This document shows, piece by piece, positions 22,926-33,876 of a stretch of DNA of 64,000 bases; within the stretch, counting starts at the first letter, position 1; each line of letters begins with the position of its first letter. Origin of the DNA: Bemisia tabaci (taxonomy: Eukaryota > Arthropoda > Insecta > Hemiptera > Aleyrodidae); contig NC_092796.1 in assembly GCF_918797505.1 (NCBI RefSeq), positions 60,108,851-60,172,850 of the forward strand, given 5' to 3'. A model generated the notes under the pieces. The model was not told the origin of the DNA and did no database searches. It saw only the letters and a list, made by a program, of their open reading frames with translations. The position numbers were made by a program, and so were the translations under genes.

Positions 22926-23505
22926 TCCCAGGTTTCCGCCGTCAGGGAATACCGGAAAATGTCAGGGAATTTTATTAAGTCCAAAAAGAAAGTCAGAGTA
23001 AACCTGGAAATGTTTGGAGAAATGATGAAAATGACAGGGGAAAATCGTCAAATCACCTTAATTTGCTTTCTCGAGTGGGTTTGACGCTTTGAACCCTCCT
23101 CGAGCCTGCAATATCCAGGGTTGCCGCAGTCAGGGAAAACCGGGAAATGTCAGGGAATTTTATCAAGTCAAAAAAAAAGTCAGAGAAAACCTGGAAATGT
23201 TTGGAGAAATGATGAAAATGACAGGGGAAAATCGTCAAATCACCTTTATTCGCTTTCTCGAGTGGGTTTGACGCTTCGAACCCCCCTCGAGCCTGCAATA
23301 TCCAGGGTTGCCGCAGTCAGGAAAAACCGGGAAATGTCAGGGAATTTTGAAAGGTCAGGGGAAAGCTGGAGATGATTTCAGAGCATTTGTAGAAGTCGGG
23401 GAAAACCTGGAAATGTCAGGGAATAATCGTTAAGTTACCTTTATTTGCTTTCTCGAGTAGGTTTGACGTTTTTGACCAACAAATTTTGCCTGAAAAATAT
23501 TTCTA
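22926..23505. repeat. Family A repeats in tandem (three copies, 187-bp period)
   Basis: The phrase CGAGCCTGCAATATCCAGGG recurs at 23101 and 23288, and each copy runs GCAGTCAGGGAAAACC...CTTTCTCGAGTGGGTTTGAC. Copies 1 and 2 are very similar, so the tandem duplication is recent. Confidence 0.8.
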
Positions 23506-24384
23506 GACCTTGTCCCCACGGGACGTTTTATGGGATCTGTCCCAGAGAAAAACCTCACTCGCGAAATGGGGAAAAACATTGAGTACTAATCACAGTTAGA
23601 ACTATAATAATCGGAAAATGAAGAGTGTGTTCCGAAAAAGAAGTTTCCTGGACTCAGACCTAGCGAGATCCTTCTTAGTCATTACACCGAAGCTCATGAG
23701 CCTTTCAATAGTTGCGTCACACGGAGAGGTGAGGGGAGGGGGTCTCTGCCTGCGTGACGAGAGGAAAGGGAGCTCGGCACTGCACAGAACCACGCAAAAA
23801 TCTGCGCCAACCGCAGATTTTGTCGGGAATTATCGCTTCATAGCTTTAGTCCAAAAATTAGAGAACTTGATGCAAATGTGTTTAATTTGAAAAGAAGATG
23901 GAGCGGAGCGTGTCGCAGTTTCTAAAAGGCCCATATCGATGGCCAAAGTGCAGAACCACGTCTCTCTCAAGATTATTTAGGAAAAATCAGAACTTAAAGC
24001 TAACAGATCAATCATATATATAGGACGCCGCGCTGGAAATCATCTTCCAAAATCTTCAAAACACAGTCTAAAGAATTGTTTTGTTTCCACTTTGCAACCG
24101 ATTTCAATGTATCAATATCGATGCGGTTATTCGGAAACAGTACTTTTAAATTTGTTCCAATTCTTTGGAAGGTGATTTTCGGCACAAACATTCCTTAACA
24201 GTTGATCTTCAGCGTAAAATGTCGACCTCCCAAAAACAATCCACCTAATGGATAAAATTCAAAATAAATTGATCGCACCCAGAGGACATTACACAAAGCT
24301 GAAGATCTACATTGAAGTCACCACACAAATCAGCGAAACGCGACGGAAATTTACACACAGCTCGACCCTCATCATTCTTTAACA
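23506..24384. other. No gene recognised
   Basis: 23602-23890 is open on both strands but matches nothing known. A weak inverted pair (GAAATCATCTTCCAAAATC and TTCTTTGGAAGGTGATTTTC, 24030-24180) is the only structure seen. Confidence 0.4.
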
Positions 24385-25003
24385 AGGTTGCCACAGTCAG
24401 GGAACACCGGGAAATGTCAGGGAATTTTGAAAAGTCATGGAAAACCTGGAAATGTCAGGGGGAAAATCGTCAAGTCACCTTCATTTGCTTTCTCGGGTGG
24501 GTTTGACCTTTCCAACAACAAATGTCGCCCGAAAACCATTTCTATGTCTTTTTATCAATCTGGTATCTGTTAAATTGTCAGGGAATTTCCCCAGAATGTG
24601 TCAGGGAAATCAGGGAAATGTCAGCCAAAGTCTGTGGCAACCCCCACGTTTAAAACCTGGAAAAGAGGAGAAAAAATTCAAAAAGTTTTCACATATCAAC
24701 AAGACCTCGTGTTCGGGCGTTTTAAACGGGTTGCCACAGACTTTGACTGACATTTCCCTGATTTCCCTGACACTTTTTGGTGAAATTTTTTGACAATTTA
24801 ACAAATGCCAGATTGATAAAAAGACATTGTTAGAAATAGTTTCCAGGCAACACTTGTTGTTCGGAACGTCAAACCCACTCGAGAAAGCAAATGAATGTGA
24901 TTTGACGATTTTTCTCTTGACATTTTCGTCATTTTCCCTGAAATTTCCAGGGTTTCCATGACTTTTTAAAATTCCCCGACATTTCCCGGTGTTCCCTGAC
25001 ACC
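24385..25003. repeat. Two family A repeats in inverted orientation
   Basis: Copy at 24385-24643 (plus) faces a copy at 24727-25003 (minus), separated by 83 bp. The spacer phrase TTCAAAAAGTTTTCAC...AAGACCTCGTG recurs just outside the right copy at 25014. The pair could fold into a 260-bp hairpin. Confidence 0.8.
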
Positions 25004-25515
25004 ACTTCAAACTTCAAAAAGTTTTCACCTATCAAAAAGACCTCGTGATGGAGCGTTATATCGATCTCAAGGAGCCTGAGTCCGTGTTCCGAAGTTCCTC
25101 TTCCTTGGGCCTCAGAGACCTTCCGCTTTTTCTCCATCACTGCTAGAAACGACTCCGAAACCTCGTCCTAGGTGTATGATTTTCATAATTTATTAATCAT
25201 TAGCTGCTTGGATTTGCCTCCCGGCAAGTAGGAAGGCTCCGCCTGCTTGACCCCCGTTATTCTTTCCGTGTGGCCGACGCGTGGCTCGTGCTAAATTTTC
25301 AGTTTCCGCCGCTCGAGTAACTGTGAATGTGAAGAGGCGCAAAAACAAATTTATCATTCCAGTGGGCAGTGTTACCTCATATTATTATGGACGTCGCAAG
25401 TAAATCGTTTAAAGGGTATTACGTATGGAGGAACCTGCAGCTGATCACAAGGAAAATGCCTCTTGGTTTAAAAAATATCGTCGCTCCTTTGAAGTATGGG
25501 CGTATCTCGATCTCC
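25004..25515. other. No gene recognised
   Basis: Short frame 25425-25619 runs into the following MITE and is not supported as a gene. Confidence 0.45.
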
Positions 25516-25523
25516 GCATGAGC

Positions 25524-25687
25524 CAGTGGCGTGGCGTACTTTGCGATATATCGATAGATATGCCACTCGAACCTATGAAAAAAGATCGATTATCAGGGTG
25601 TTCGCAGCGAACACCCTAGTAATCGATTCTTAACCATAGTTTCAAATGGCGAGATATCGATAATCGATCATTCACGCCACGCCACTG
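25524..25687. mobile_element. Family N hAT-type MITE, copy 2 (164 bp)
   Basis: CAGTGGCGTGGCGTAC to ACGCCACGCCACTG. Perfect 8-bp target duplication GCATGAGC (25516-25523 and 25688-25695). The centre has the palindrome AGGGTGTTCGCAGCGAACAC. Confidence 0.95.
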
Positions 25688-25695
25688 GCATGAGC

Positions 25696-26215
25696 CCCAG
25701 AAAGCGCAGCGTTATACGAAGAACAGGGCTCTTGTGAAAACCCAGATACGCCCTTACGTCGGAGGGGCGACGATACGTGGAAGCTCATCATACAAATTAC
25801 GTACTTACGCTGAGAAATGAACTCGACCGCTCAATTTTTTCACGCAGCGTATACTCTAATGAATTTTACTTAAAGTGATTAAAATGACTGATATATGAAT
25901 TATCTATTATATTCTTCGTTAATCCATCACCCGAAACACTCCTCATTTGATTTATGGGATGATTATTTTATTCCTGCCCCCAGAGGGCATGCAGCACCAG
26001 GTTTATCGGTGGTAAAACTGTCATACCACAAATCTCTCGATTCCGTGGTGTTAAGAAATTCTTCGGTTCCACTGTATTATTTTTACACCCCCCCCCCCCC
26101 CCAAGAAGAATTACTACAACCTGATCGGCATACCCTGTTACCCCCCTCCCCCCTCCTTTCGAAGTGCCTGCAAAAACTGCATTTACGTACTTTGTTCTCG
26201 AAGCCCCTCATTTGA
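25696..26215. other. No gene recognised; poly-C tract
   Basis: A run of about 15 C at 26088-26102 and a second C-rich stretch. The plus-strand frame 25895-26215 crosses it and is not credible. Confidence 0.5.
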
Positions 26216-26354
26216 ACCTCATTTTGCAATTCGGAACTACAATGTTTGGCTCATCTGTAAAAACACTTTCGTGCATAGGAAAACTAATGGTACACACGCT
26301 GTTTCCAAACTGAGCCAGAAATTTTAGTTCTCATAATTGCAGCAATGGAGTCCA
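26216..26354. mobile_element. Family P MITE, copy 2
   Basis: CATTTTGCAATTCGGAACTA at the left; GAGCCAGAAATTTTAGTTCT and GCAATGGAGTCC at the right. Confidence 0.78.
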
Positions 26355-26911
26355 TTCGGCCTTAGCGGCCGGACAAAAATGTAATGGGTGGAAACAAAAG
26401 GTTAAACATTCGTGCAGCACCGCGCATAAGCATGCTGATGTCAAAGGCACGGTGGATCAAGAATGAATAGCATTCGTGCTTTCGCCGTGGCCGCCTAGAT
26501 GGACCACAGTCCTTCACTAGGGCACTCTCCCACCGCCACACCGGTCGTTGATTGAGTTGCCCGCCTGCATACTTGCATCCAGGAGTCCTTGCTTCATGCC
26601 CTATGCAGTATGCAAGCTCCGTTCGCATATTATTCGCTGTCGTGCCATCGTGCGAGCAGTACGTACAACGAGAGAAGGACACCAACGGCCTTGTATCCTT
26701 TTCGCTTTTCTTCAGTGTGCCTTTTGAGAGAGAGAGTACGGGCACTGATTCCCGTAAGGCTCATAGGGTGACATAAAAATGGCGGCGAAACTGGGTGATA
26801 GAGGCTGGTTGCCATCTTTTCAAGAATAACCGCCGAAGCCTTGAGTAAGGCTAAAATGAACGGGGGAAAAGGGCATTTGCGGAATTTCAGCGGAAAAACC
26901 GTCCTGCAGCG

Positions 26912-27187
26912 TGATTGATGAAATTGTGTGTCTATCCGGTAGACATGACATTGGTTAAAAGGCGGAGCGTGATTGGTCGGCTATGTCTTATCGCCGCTTT
27001 ATCGTGCCTATGTCGGGTGGAACTCTCGACAAGTCAAAGGCACCTCTTAAGTTTCCGACAGTATGTCGTCCATTCCACCTGACAAAGGCACGATAAAGCA
27101 GCGATAAGACATAGCCGAACAATCACGCTCCGCCTTTTTACCTATGTCATCTATGTCTATCCGACAACCACAAAATTTCAACAATCA
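26912..27187. repeat. Foldback element, about 276 bp, arms about 110 bp
   Basis: The arms are complementary through AAAGGCGGAGCGTGATTG, GGCTATGTCTTATCGC and TTTATCGTGCC. The loop carries GGAACTCTCGACAAGTCAAA. 26355-26911 before it and 27188-27857 after it hold no recognised feature. Confidence 0.85.
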
Positions 27188-27857
27188 GGCTGCAGATCAC
27201 ATAAGACTAATTTTAAAAATCCTGTATATTTTTTGTCCTGCCTACCCTTTTAGAAATGGTGATTCGGATTTCTACAGTTTGTAGTAGTTTACATGAACCA
27301 GGGTTCCTCCAATTTTCAGATTTCTCGAGGTGTCCCATCGGAGAAATTGCGTTCTCAGTACAACGCCTTTTAATACCGAGACCGCTGTGAGTTTCGAAAA
27401 ACTAACGAGCGAGGAGGTATTTAATGATCGATCGCGGAAAGACGCTCGAGTTATTAACCATTACACATTGGTCCGTTGTCAGCAAACGCTTTTTTTCCTC
27501 GACACAATAGCGATGGAATGCTGTACTCGCTATGACGCAAAGTCTCGCAGGATCGTGGGAAAGGCCTCTCCGTTCAGATCAACTCCATCCGCAATTCTTC
27601 GATCCTCTACTTTCTCCCCAAAATTTAAGTTCCCTTCGAACGGAATCCTGTTTTAAGCTAATGAAATCAAAATTTTTATCGGGTAAAACGAAATTTTGCC
27701 AAAAAGAAGGACGCAACAGAAATCAGAGCAACAAAAAATTTTTAAGCTTAACTTAAGGCCGGCACCCCTAGATTTTAGATGTTTCGGGTAGATTTTGCTT
27801 GAAGGTCGGATGTTGTTGGCGATGAAAGGTCATGCAGGAAAGGATGTTTTCGCAACA

Positions 27858-28079
27858 TTTTCAATCATCTGGATATCGTATGTCACTTCCCACACCGAGT
27901 CGGGACAGTGTATCATTGTGAGCTGCTTCATGGTGTAGAACGACCGGAGCGCCTTCAATTTTGAGAACGCAACCCGGACGTCCATGGAACATGAATAGTT
28001 GCATCAAGGTGTTATTACCGATATCGTTGTCTCTTGCTCGGATATGAATGTTTGTAGCGTGAAGGAAAAACATCTTATG
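27858..28079 (-). pseudogene. Possible ankyrin-repeat gene remnant
   Basis: The minus-strand frame reads HATNIHIRARDNDIGNNTLM then QLFMFHGRPG and, further on, GVGSDIRYPDD before a stop. ARDND-GN-TLM and HG-P recall ankyrin repeats (NARDNDGNTPLM...HGHP), but only one or two decayed units are present and no splice signals were found. Weak resemblance only. Confidence 0.22.
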
Positions 28080-28679
28080 AGCTTCACGAACTTTCCTCCG
28101 ATTATAATTATAGTTACGAATTTTCGGGGAAACATGTGAGCTCTTATTTTTTGGAAATTTTAGAGAATTTTCTACGCAATTCAATCTAATGAGTCCGAAA
28201 ATTTCAACTCTAATTTGCAGTTTCGAAATTCCTAACTTCCGAAAGAAATAATGTTGTTTAGAAGAAATTTAGCAACTTCTGGGACTTTTCCTAGGACTTA
28301 TAATAGAACCCCAGCAAAGCGTTTCCAATGCACATGCCGACCTCTCGCTTCCCTTTAAATCTTGCATTGAAACTCATCAGAGCTTATTTTGTACGTCAAT
28401 TTTTAACGTTCGGTAATATTTTCCAATTTCGATTTCTCATCAGAAAAGTGCAAACCCTTGCAGCCGTATTCTATGCCACCCTGTTCTGCAGAATTTGGGC
28501 AACACCATCAGTTTTTTTTCTCCGAGTCTTTTTCCTTAACTGGAACTCAACAATGAGATACCTAGCCCTCTTTTGTTAAATGCCGTTTATTTCTTCATCG
28601 CGAGCGAGGAAGCGCACGGAGTGCATTCCTTCCACTCGAATCGCAAGCAAGTCGGAGCTTTTTTGAGCATTTTACAATC

Positions 28680-28880
28680 GCCGCGCCGCACAGTAGATAA
28701 TATAGTTATTGGGGTAATTGAGACACGATTTGGAAACTTGAAACACTTACATCCTCGTAAGTACGAAATGTAGAAGTTTTTTCGTAGAATTTGCTCCATG
28801 AAACACTCCTCAAAATTTACCGTGTGACGAAATGAACATCAAAATCTGCGGTTTTTTATGCAAGTTTTGCCCAACCTCTT
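28680..28880. repeat. Family C element, copy 3, degraded
   Basis: CGCCGCGCCGCACAGTAGAT at the left, then AGACACGATTTGGAAACTTG and ATGAACATCAAAATCTGCGG, parallel to copies 1 and 2. The right terminus is lost. It shows the insertion point of the family B element in copy 1 without an insertion. Confidence 0.75.
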
Positions 28881-28904
28881 CCCGTTTCGGTGACTCCTTG
28901 CCAT

Positions 28905-29248
28905 CGATCGTATTGGATGGTGGTTCGATTTATTGTTCGCTTCAAAATAATAAAACATAATCCCAAACAAAAATTTTAGGATCTAGGTTAGAAAATCTGA
29001 AAAGGAGGAAATTCCTAACAATTTCACTCTCATTGTCATGTAGTATGTAGTACTCATAAGAATATAAAATCAATCACGAAACCCCGTTCAAGTAGACACC
29101 GAGACAATATACCATCAGAGAGAAAAAACGTGGGAGAAAAAGGTTCATTACTCGATTGACTTCTGGGGCTATGTTTACAAGTCGAACCAATCGATATCGA
29201 TACTATCTCAGCGATAGAACATCTTTTTGATGCATCGAATACGATTCA
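28905..29248. repeat. Family D element, copy 1 (about 344 bp)
   Basis: Shares CTAACAATTTCACT, GGCTATGTTTACA and GAACCAATCGATATCGATA with 33487-33766. Ends CGTATTGGATGG and GCATCGAATACGAT are short imperfect inverted repeats. Confidence 0.75.
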
Positions 29249-29521
29249 TTGCGCGCCGTAAGAGTAAACGCCTCGTGATTTTCGACTCTTTCAGGACCGC
29301 GCTGCACGAGCAGAAACCTGGGATGAACATAGGATTCCCTATGGGGAGTTAAGCGGTTCTTGGCGCCGCTTGAAGCTCCCACGAATTTGGGTGAAAGTCG
29401 CGTAATTAAACGCTAACGCAGAACCGCGGGTTATGCAAGCGGGGCAATTAAAGATCGCCGCTCAAAATCCTTACCTTTAGCGAGTTGCAAGTTTACGAAT
29501 CACTTCGCACGCCGCCGCACT

Positions 29522-29773
29522 CCCGTGCTAAGGAAGAATGCCGTATGAGCCTTCAAACGCTGCCTAATTTCCTTTAATGAAGCTCAAATTTTCAGGGAAA
29601 CCTATATTTCAATATTTTCCTCTGAATTTTTCAGAGAATTTTGCTCGCATTTGAGCTTAAGTATCTGAAAATGTCCGAGAAAACTACTCATAACTTTCCA
29701 CACAAATTAATGTTTTAACGAAGGAAAATTGGCAACTATCGAATGTTCATACGGCGTTTTTCCTTAGCACGGC
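29522..29773. mobile_element. Family Q element, copy 2
   Basis: CCGTGCTAAGGAAGAATGCC to GCGTTTTTCCTTAGCACGG. Body homologous to 5579-5831. Confidence 0.82.
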
Positions 29774-29805
29774 TGCGCAGCTCCGTGGCTTCCAAGTCCG
29801 CACTC

Positions 29806-29925
29806 ACACACACACCCCAACGCACACTCACACATGCACGCTGCGCTGTCTCGTCATTCAACGTGACATGAATCCGATTTCGGCGTGTTTTTTTAATCAG
29901 TCTTTCTCTCTCTCTCTCTCTAGTT
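29806..29925. repeat. CA- and CT-type microsatellites
   Basis: (CA)n interrupted near 29810-29840 and (CT)n at 29904-29921. Confidence 0.85.
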
Positions 29926-29992
29926 TTTATTCTTTTTTAAATCGAAGGTGCCTCTAGCAACCAAATTGACTAATCGCCAGCCGTGAGCCATA

Positions 29993-30234
29993 CTGCCGTG
30001 ATGTGGAAGAATGCCGTATGAACTTTCATACGTTGCCAAATTGCCTCTTCTCAAATATCCATTTCAGAGGAAGTATATATTTATATTTTTTTCCTTGCAA
30101 TTATCAGTTAAATTGCAAATAAATTACTTGAAATCTTCAAGGAAATATCTATGTCTGCTAGGGAAATTTGATTTTTATCAACGAGAATTTGGTAACGTTT
30201 GGTGTTCTGACAGTGTTTTTCCTTAGTTTGGCAG
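29993..30234. mobile_element. Family Q element, copy 3, diverged
   Basis: CTGCCGTGATGTGGAAGAAT to GTGTTTTTCCTTAGTTTGGCAG. The same order of motifs as copies 1 and 2. Confidence 0.75.
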
Positions 30235-30562
30235 CAAAGCACACAAAACCGAAACGAAATTTCGTGGATTCCGTCACGTAAAAAGTACTGCAATTTTTCT
30301 GCCAAGGAGGTTTTGAATTTTTTGACCCACACCGACTGAACTTTCAGGGTGGGGTTTCCCTTTTATTAGCTCGTGACCTGTTGGTCCGTAGCCACCACAA
30401 CCGATCCCATCTCCTCTCTGATGACCCCTCTTGAAATTAGGATGTATATTTTAGAAACCACGTCCTTGTTTTTCAGTGGCATTAAACCCGAGCTTTACGG
30501 CACTTTAGGAACGGGCATTCCGTCGTAAACATCATTAGCTAGGTCATTTTTTAAGGGGCGCC

Positions 30563-30985
30563 GAGCAACAATACCAGCTCCCAAGTCGCCCTCGTTGCCT
30601 ATACGCAAGTTTTGAAGGCGAACTGTTTAGATTGGAGGAAGCGTAAGCATTGTAATCAATGCGTAACGGCAACTTGAATCGAATAAAGATGCGTAATCTG
30701 CAACGAGCAACTATACTAGCTCGCAAGTCGCTCTGGTTGCCCACCCAGGTTTTCAAGGGAAACTGATTAGCTGAGAGTGCGTGTAAATACTGTTATTAAT
30801 GCGTAACAACAACTGGATTCAAATGAACACGCCTAATCTACGACGAGTAACTCCTCTTGCCCATCAGTCGCTCTTGTTACCGAACAAAGTTTTTGGAGGC
30901 GAACTGATCTGACAGCAACTTGTTACGTTATGAGTGCTAATGTTTAGTTCTACTGAAACCAATACGAATGAAACCGGTCAAGCTG
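30563..30985. repeat. Tandem repeat, about three units of 140-142 bp
   Basis: Units start at 30563, 30705 and 30845 with AGCAACNATACNAGCTC...CAAGTCGC, then CGAACTG and AATGCGTAAC...CAACT. They are fairly diverged, so the array is old. The frame crossing it on the minus strand is not a gene. Confidence 0.8.
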
Positions 30986-31504
30986 CTGCAAGCGACAATT
31001 ACTGTTGTCACGGCACCTACATTTCTTCATCGGGTCATTAAGCACAAAACATGGTAGAGTAATTAAAGTGCTACTGTAACAGGGCTTCTGACCAGATTTG
31101 GACCAGGGCTCCGGTTTGGAGGGGGGAAGGGGGGGGGGGCAATTGCACCGAATTCAACAGCAACACTCCTAGTCGCATTTTTGAAAAAAGGAGTGAGTTG
31201 GAAAAGTTTTGGATTCGACTATTCGTAAATCTCCTATCAAAAATTCGAAATCGATAAAAAATATTTTGAACGTAAAAACAGTCTCTAATAATAGTCCCTA
31301 ACATTGCATGGAAGGAATCTTGTTCGTGGCATTAGTAACAAAAAATCAATTCCATATTAAAGTGCGTTTTGGGAGGTTTTTTTGTATTTTTGTTTTAAAA
31401 AAAATTGTTGAATTTCACCAGAGAATGAGAGAAGATAGCGATTTGACTATTGTAGCATACATTTTATCGTCATCATTTTCCCGCCACTCGAGGACATTTG
31501 AAAT

Positions 31505-31673
31505 CAGTGGCGTGGCTTGCTTTGCGATGTATCGATTGACCTGCTATTTAAATCTATGAAAAAGGATCGATTATTAAGGTGTTTGCAGCGAACATCTTAA
31601 CAATCGATCCTTTACTACAACTTCAAATGGAGAAATATCGATAATCGATCATTCACGCCACGCTGCGCCACTG
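31505..31673. mobile_element. Family N hAT-type MITE, copy 3 (169 bp)
   Basis: CAGTGGCGTGGCTTGC to GCGCCACTG with a perfect 8-bp duplication TTTGAAAT (31497-31504 and 31674-31681). Confidence 0.95.
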
Positions 31674-31846
31674 TTTGAAATCCCTCGTAGTTTTTGGACT
31701 TTTCTGAAGCCGGAAAATCACTGCATTATCTAGGTTCTTACCTCGAACTTTCGGAATATCAAATAATAAATGTATAAGGTTAGTGACCCATAGATTCTTC
31801 GAGATCGAAGACTCGCAAAAGACCCATCGGGAGCATTGCTGTTCTC

Positions 31847-32472
31847 CCGTGGCGAGCCTTGAACGATCGATAATCGATATTCCTTCATTTGAAGCTATGG
31901 CAAAGAATCGATTATGAAGGTATGAAGGTGTTCGTTGCCAACACCCATTTTATCGATCCTTTTCCATGGGTTTAAATGGAGTCCCTTTATACCCAGAGTT
32001 AAGACAACTCGATTATCAGCTGACTGGCAGCCGGCCTTGGCTGGCCATGGAGGCCGAAACGAGTGCACCCAAACGAACGATATTGAGGGATAAGGATCAG
32101 GAATCCTGCGATGTCTGTCACACAAAAACAACAACATCAACAAATTGATCAATTAAAAAGAAAATGAGATTGGTTTGTGAATAATTTCTTAATCTATTTT
32201 CATTTTGGACCGATGGCAATAACAATTTACTCTTGATAAACCACAATTAGGTAATATTTTCATTATTCTTGTTGACATTCGAGGTACCGCCATCTTGGTG
32301 CACTCGTTTCGGCCTCCATGAGCGAGAACCAATCAGAATTGGATTTTTTTTAGGCCACTTTCAGCCCAACCCTGGCCCAACCAAAAGTGAGTTGTCTTAA
32401 CTCTGGGTATAAAGGGACTCTAGGTTTAAATGGCAGATCAGTGGATAAATGGCAAAACACGCCTCGCCACTG
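31847..32472. mobile_element. Family N element, copy 4, split by a Mutator-like element
   Basis: CCGTGGCGAGCC to CGCCTCGCCACTG. The left flank CTGTTCTC recurs as TTGTTCTC on the right, but four bases away from the end, so its target duplication is disturbed. The body is interrupted at 31980-32423. Confidence 0.82.
31980..32423. mobile_element. Element O, Mutator-like, copy 1 (444 bp)
   Basis: Inverted ends AGTCCCTTTATACCCAGAGT and complement (CTGGGTATAAAGGGACT), about 32 bp. Perfect 10-bp target duplication GTTTAAATGG (31970-31979 and 32424-32433). A second inner inverted pair (GGAGGCCGAAACGAGTGCAC) is present. No transposase. Confidence 0.9.
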
Positions 32473-32517
32473 TTAGTTGTTCTCCGATACGCGACTTGAG
32501 CAATGGCTCGTGGCTTG

Positions 32518-32811
32518 AGAGTCAAGACAACGCGAATCCATTTCTGATTGGTTAACCGGATTTTAGGCCTTCACAGTGTCACACACGGGAATAAAGATTA
32601 CATTTTCACCAATTGCAAAGATTATAATCTGGAATGGACCGAGGAATTTCGGGTTCGGCAAGGAACAAACGGAATGAGAGGAGGAACGGAGAAAGGCATT
32701 TGAGAATGGGCCGATCAAAGATTACGAAAAACGTTCAATTTCTGTAATCTTTATTCCCGTTTGTGACTCCATGAGAGGTGTTGTCTTGACTCTCAGTATA
32801 AAGGGACTCTA
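32518..32811. mobile_element. Element O-type, copy 2 (294 bp), left end trimmed
   Basis: Right end TCTCAGTATAAAGGGACTCT, left AGAGTCAAGACAACGCG lacks the outer 15 or so bases, yet GTGGCTTG flanks both sides (32510-32517 and 32812-32819). An inner inverted pair GGGAATAAAGATTAC / GTAATCTTTATTCCC is present. Confidence 0.8.
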
Positions 32812-33255
32812 GTGGCTTGGAGGTTGGAGTCTGGCCGTTGAGTTTGGTAGTCGGAGAGGTTAGCAGAGTGGAAGTGGCCTCAGCCGCGATCGGGCCGCTG
32901 GCCGATGCGATGGCGATGGCGATGGGGCATCGGGCGTCTTCATTCGAAGAGATCCCGGAAGCGGCGCGCGCGGTGCGGCTTGGCAAGCAGGTTGTCGGAG
33001 AGGCTAGAGCCGATACATATCCTGTCTTGTCTTTTTCGGCCGTATACCGCACCGCTCCTCGACCCAAGAGACCGACACGTCCAAGAATAAAGTAGACCAA
33101 GCACCGCGGATCTGCAGCCAAGGAGCTTGGCAACTTCCCTCCAGTTCGCTCATTCCTGGGCTACGGGAAATTGCGTATATCTGTCTTCTTAGCTCCAAGT
33201 CCTAGGGTCAGTAGGTCTCTTGCACATAGGTCTCAAAGGTACCCGTAAATGCAAT
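32812..33255 (+). other. GC-rich segment with an 92-codon open frame, unassigned
   Basis: The frame 32817-33095 starts with Met and ends IK-stop. Its translation is Ala/Val/Arg-rich (ASAAIGPLADAMAMAMGHRA) and the base composition differs from both neighbours. Other frames on both strands are also open. I recognise no domain; it could be a captured gene fragment or a composition artefact. Confidence 0.25.
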
Positions 33256-33256
33256 A

Positions 33257-33484
33257 CACTGGAAAAAAAACACATTGGATCTAGAGTCCAGACTCTTGAA
33301 AACATTGACAAGAAAAAGGACTCTTGATTCAATCAGATTTAAGCTTAAATCAAAAGGAAATCCGCTCAAATTAGAGGCTTGGTTCTTGATTTAAGCTTAA
33401 ATCTGATTGAATCAAGAGTCCTTTTTCCTGTCAATGTTTTCAAGAGTCTGGACTCTAGATCCAATGTGTTTTTTTTTCCCAGTG
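33257..33484. mobile_element. Family B palindromic CACTGG element, copy 3 (228 bp)
   Basis: CACTGG to CCAGTG with TA on both sides (33255-33256 and 33485-33486). It abuts family D copy 2 exactly. Confidence 0.95.
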
Positions 33485-33486
33485 TA

Positions 33487-33766
33487 GACCGTATTCGATA
33501 GTGGTTCCATGTATCGTTTGGTTCAAAACAGTAGAACATAACCTCGAACAAATGTCTTAAAATTTAAGTCAGAAAATCTGAAAACGAGAAAATTCCTAAC
33601 AATTTCACTTTTCTTCGGCATTTGATACTCAAAAGAATACAAAATCTATCATGAAAGACCCGTTCCCTCAGATTTCTAAATTGACTTTTGTGGCTATGTT
33701 TACATGTTGAACCAATCGATATCGATATAATCTCACTCACCTGTTCCATGTATCGAATACGATCTA
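33487..33766. repeat. Family D element, copy 2
   Basis: Homologous to 28905-29248, with ends CGTATTCGATAGTGG and TGTATCGAATACGAT. Confidence 0.75.
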
Positions 33767-33876
33767 TTTCACCAAAATTGAGGCGTTGGGTTCAGGGTGC
33801 AGGAAATTCTAGCGAAGTACCGAACAAGTATACTTACTGTAAAAATTCTTGATTTTTTTGCCAGCCAGTTTTAGTA

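Noticed and set aside
22465..22978. Long overlapping open frames, both strands
   Set aside because: Open in several frames because of GC-rich composition; translations are low-complexity Ala/Pro/Arg/Gly with no domain.
24610..25140. 176-codon minus-strand frame, longest in the window
   Set aside because: It runs through a family A repeat and its spacer; the translation is repeat sequence found in other family A copies.
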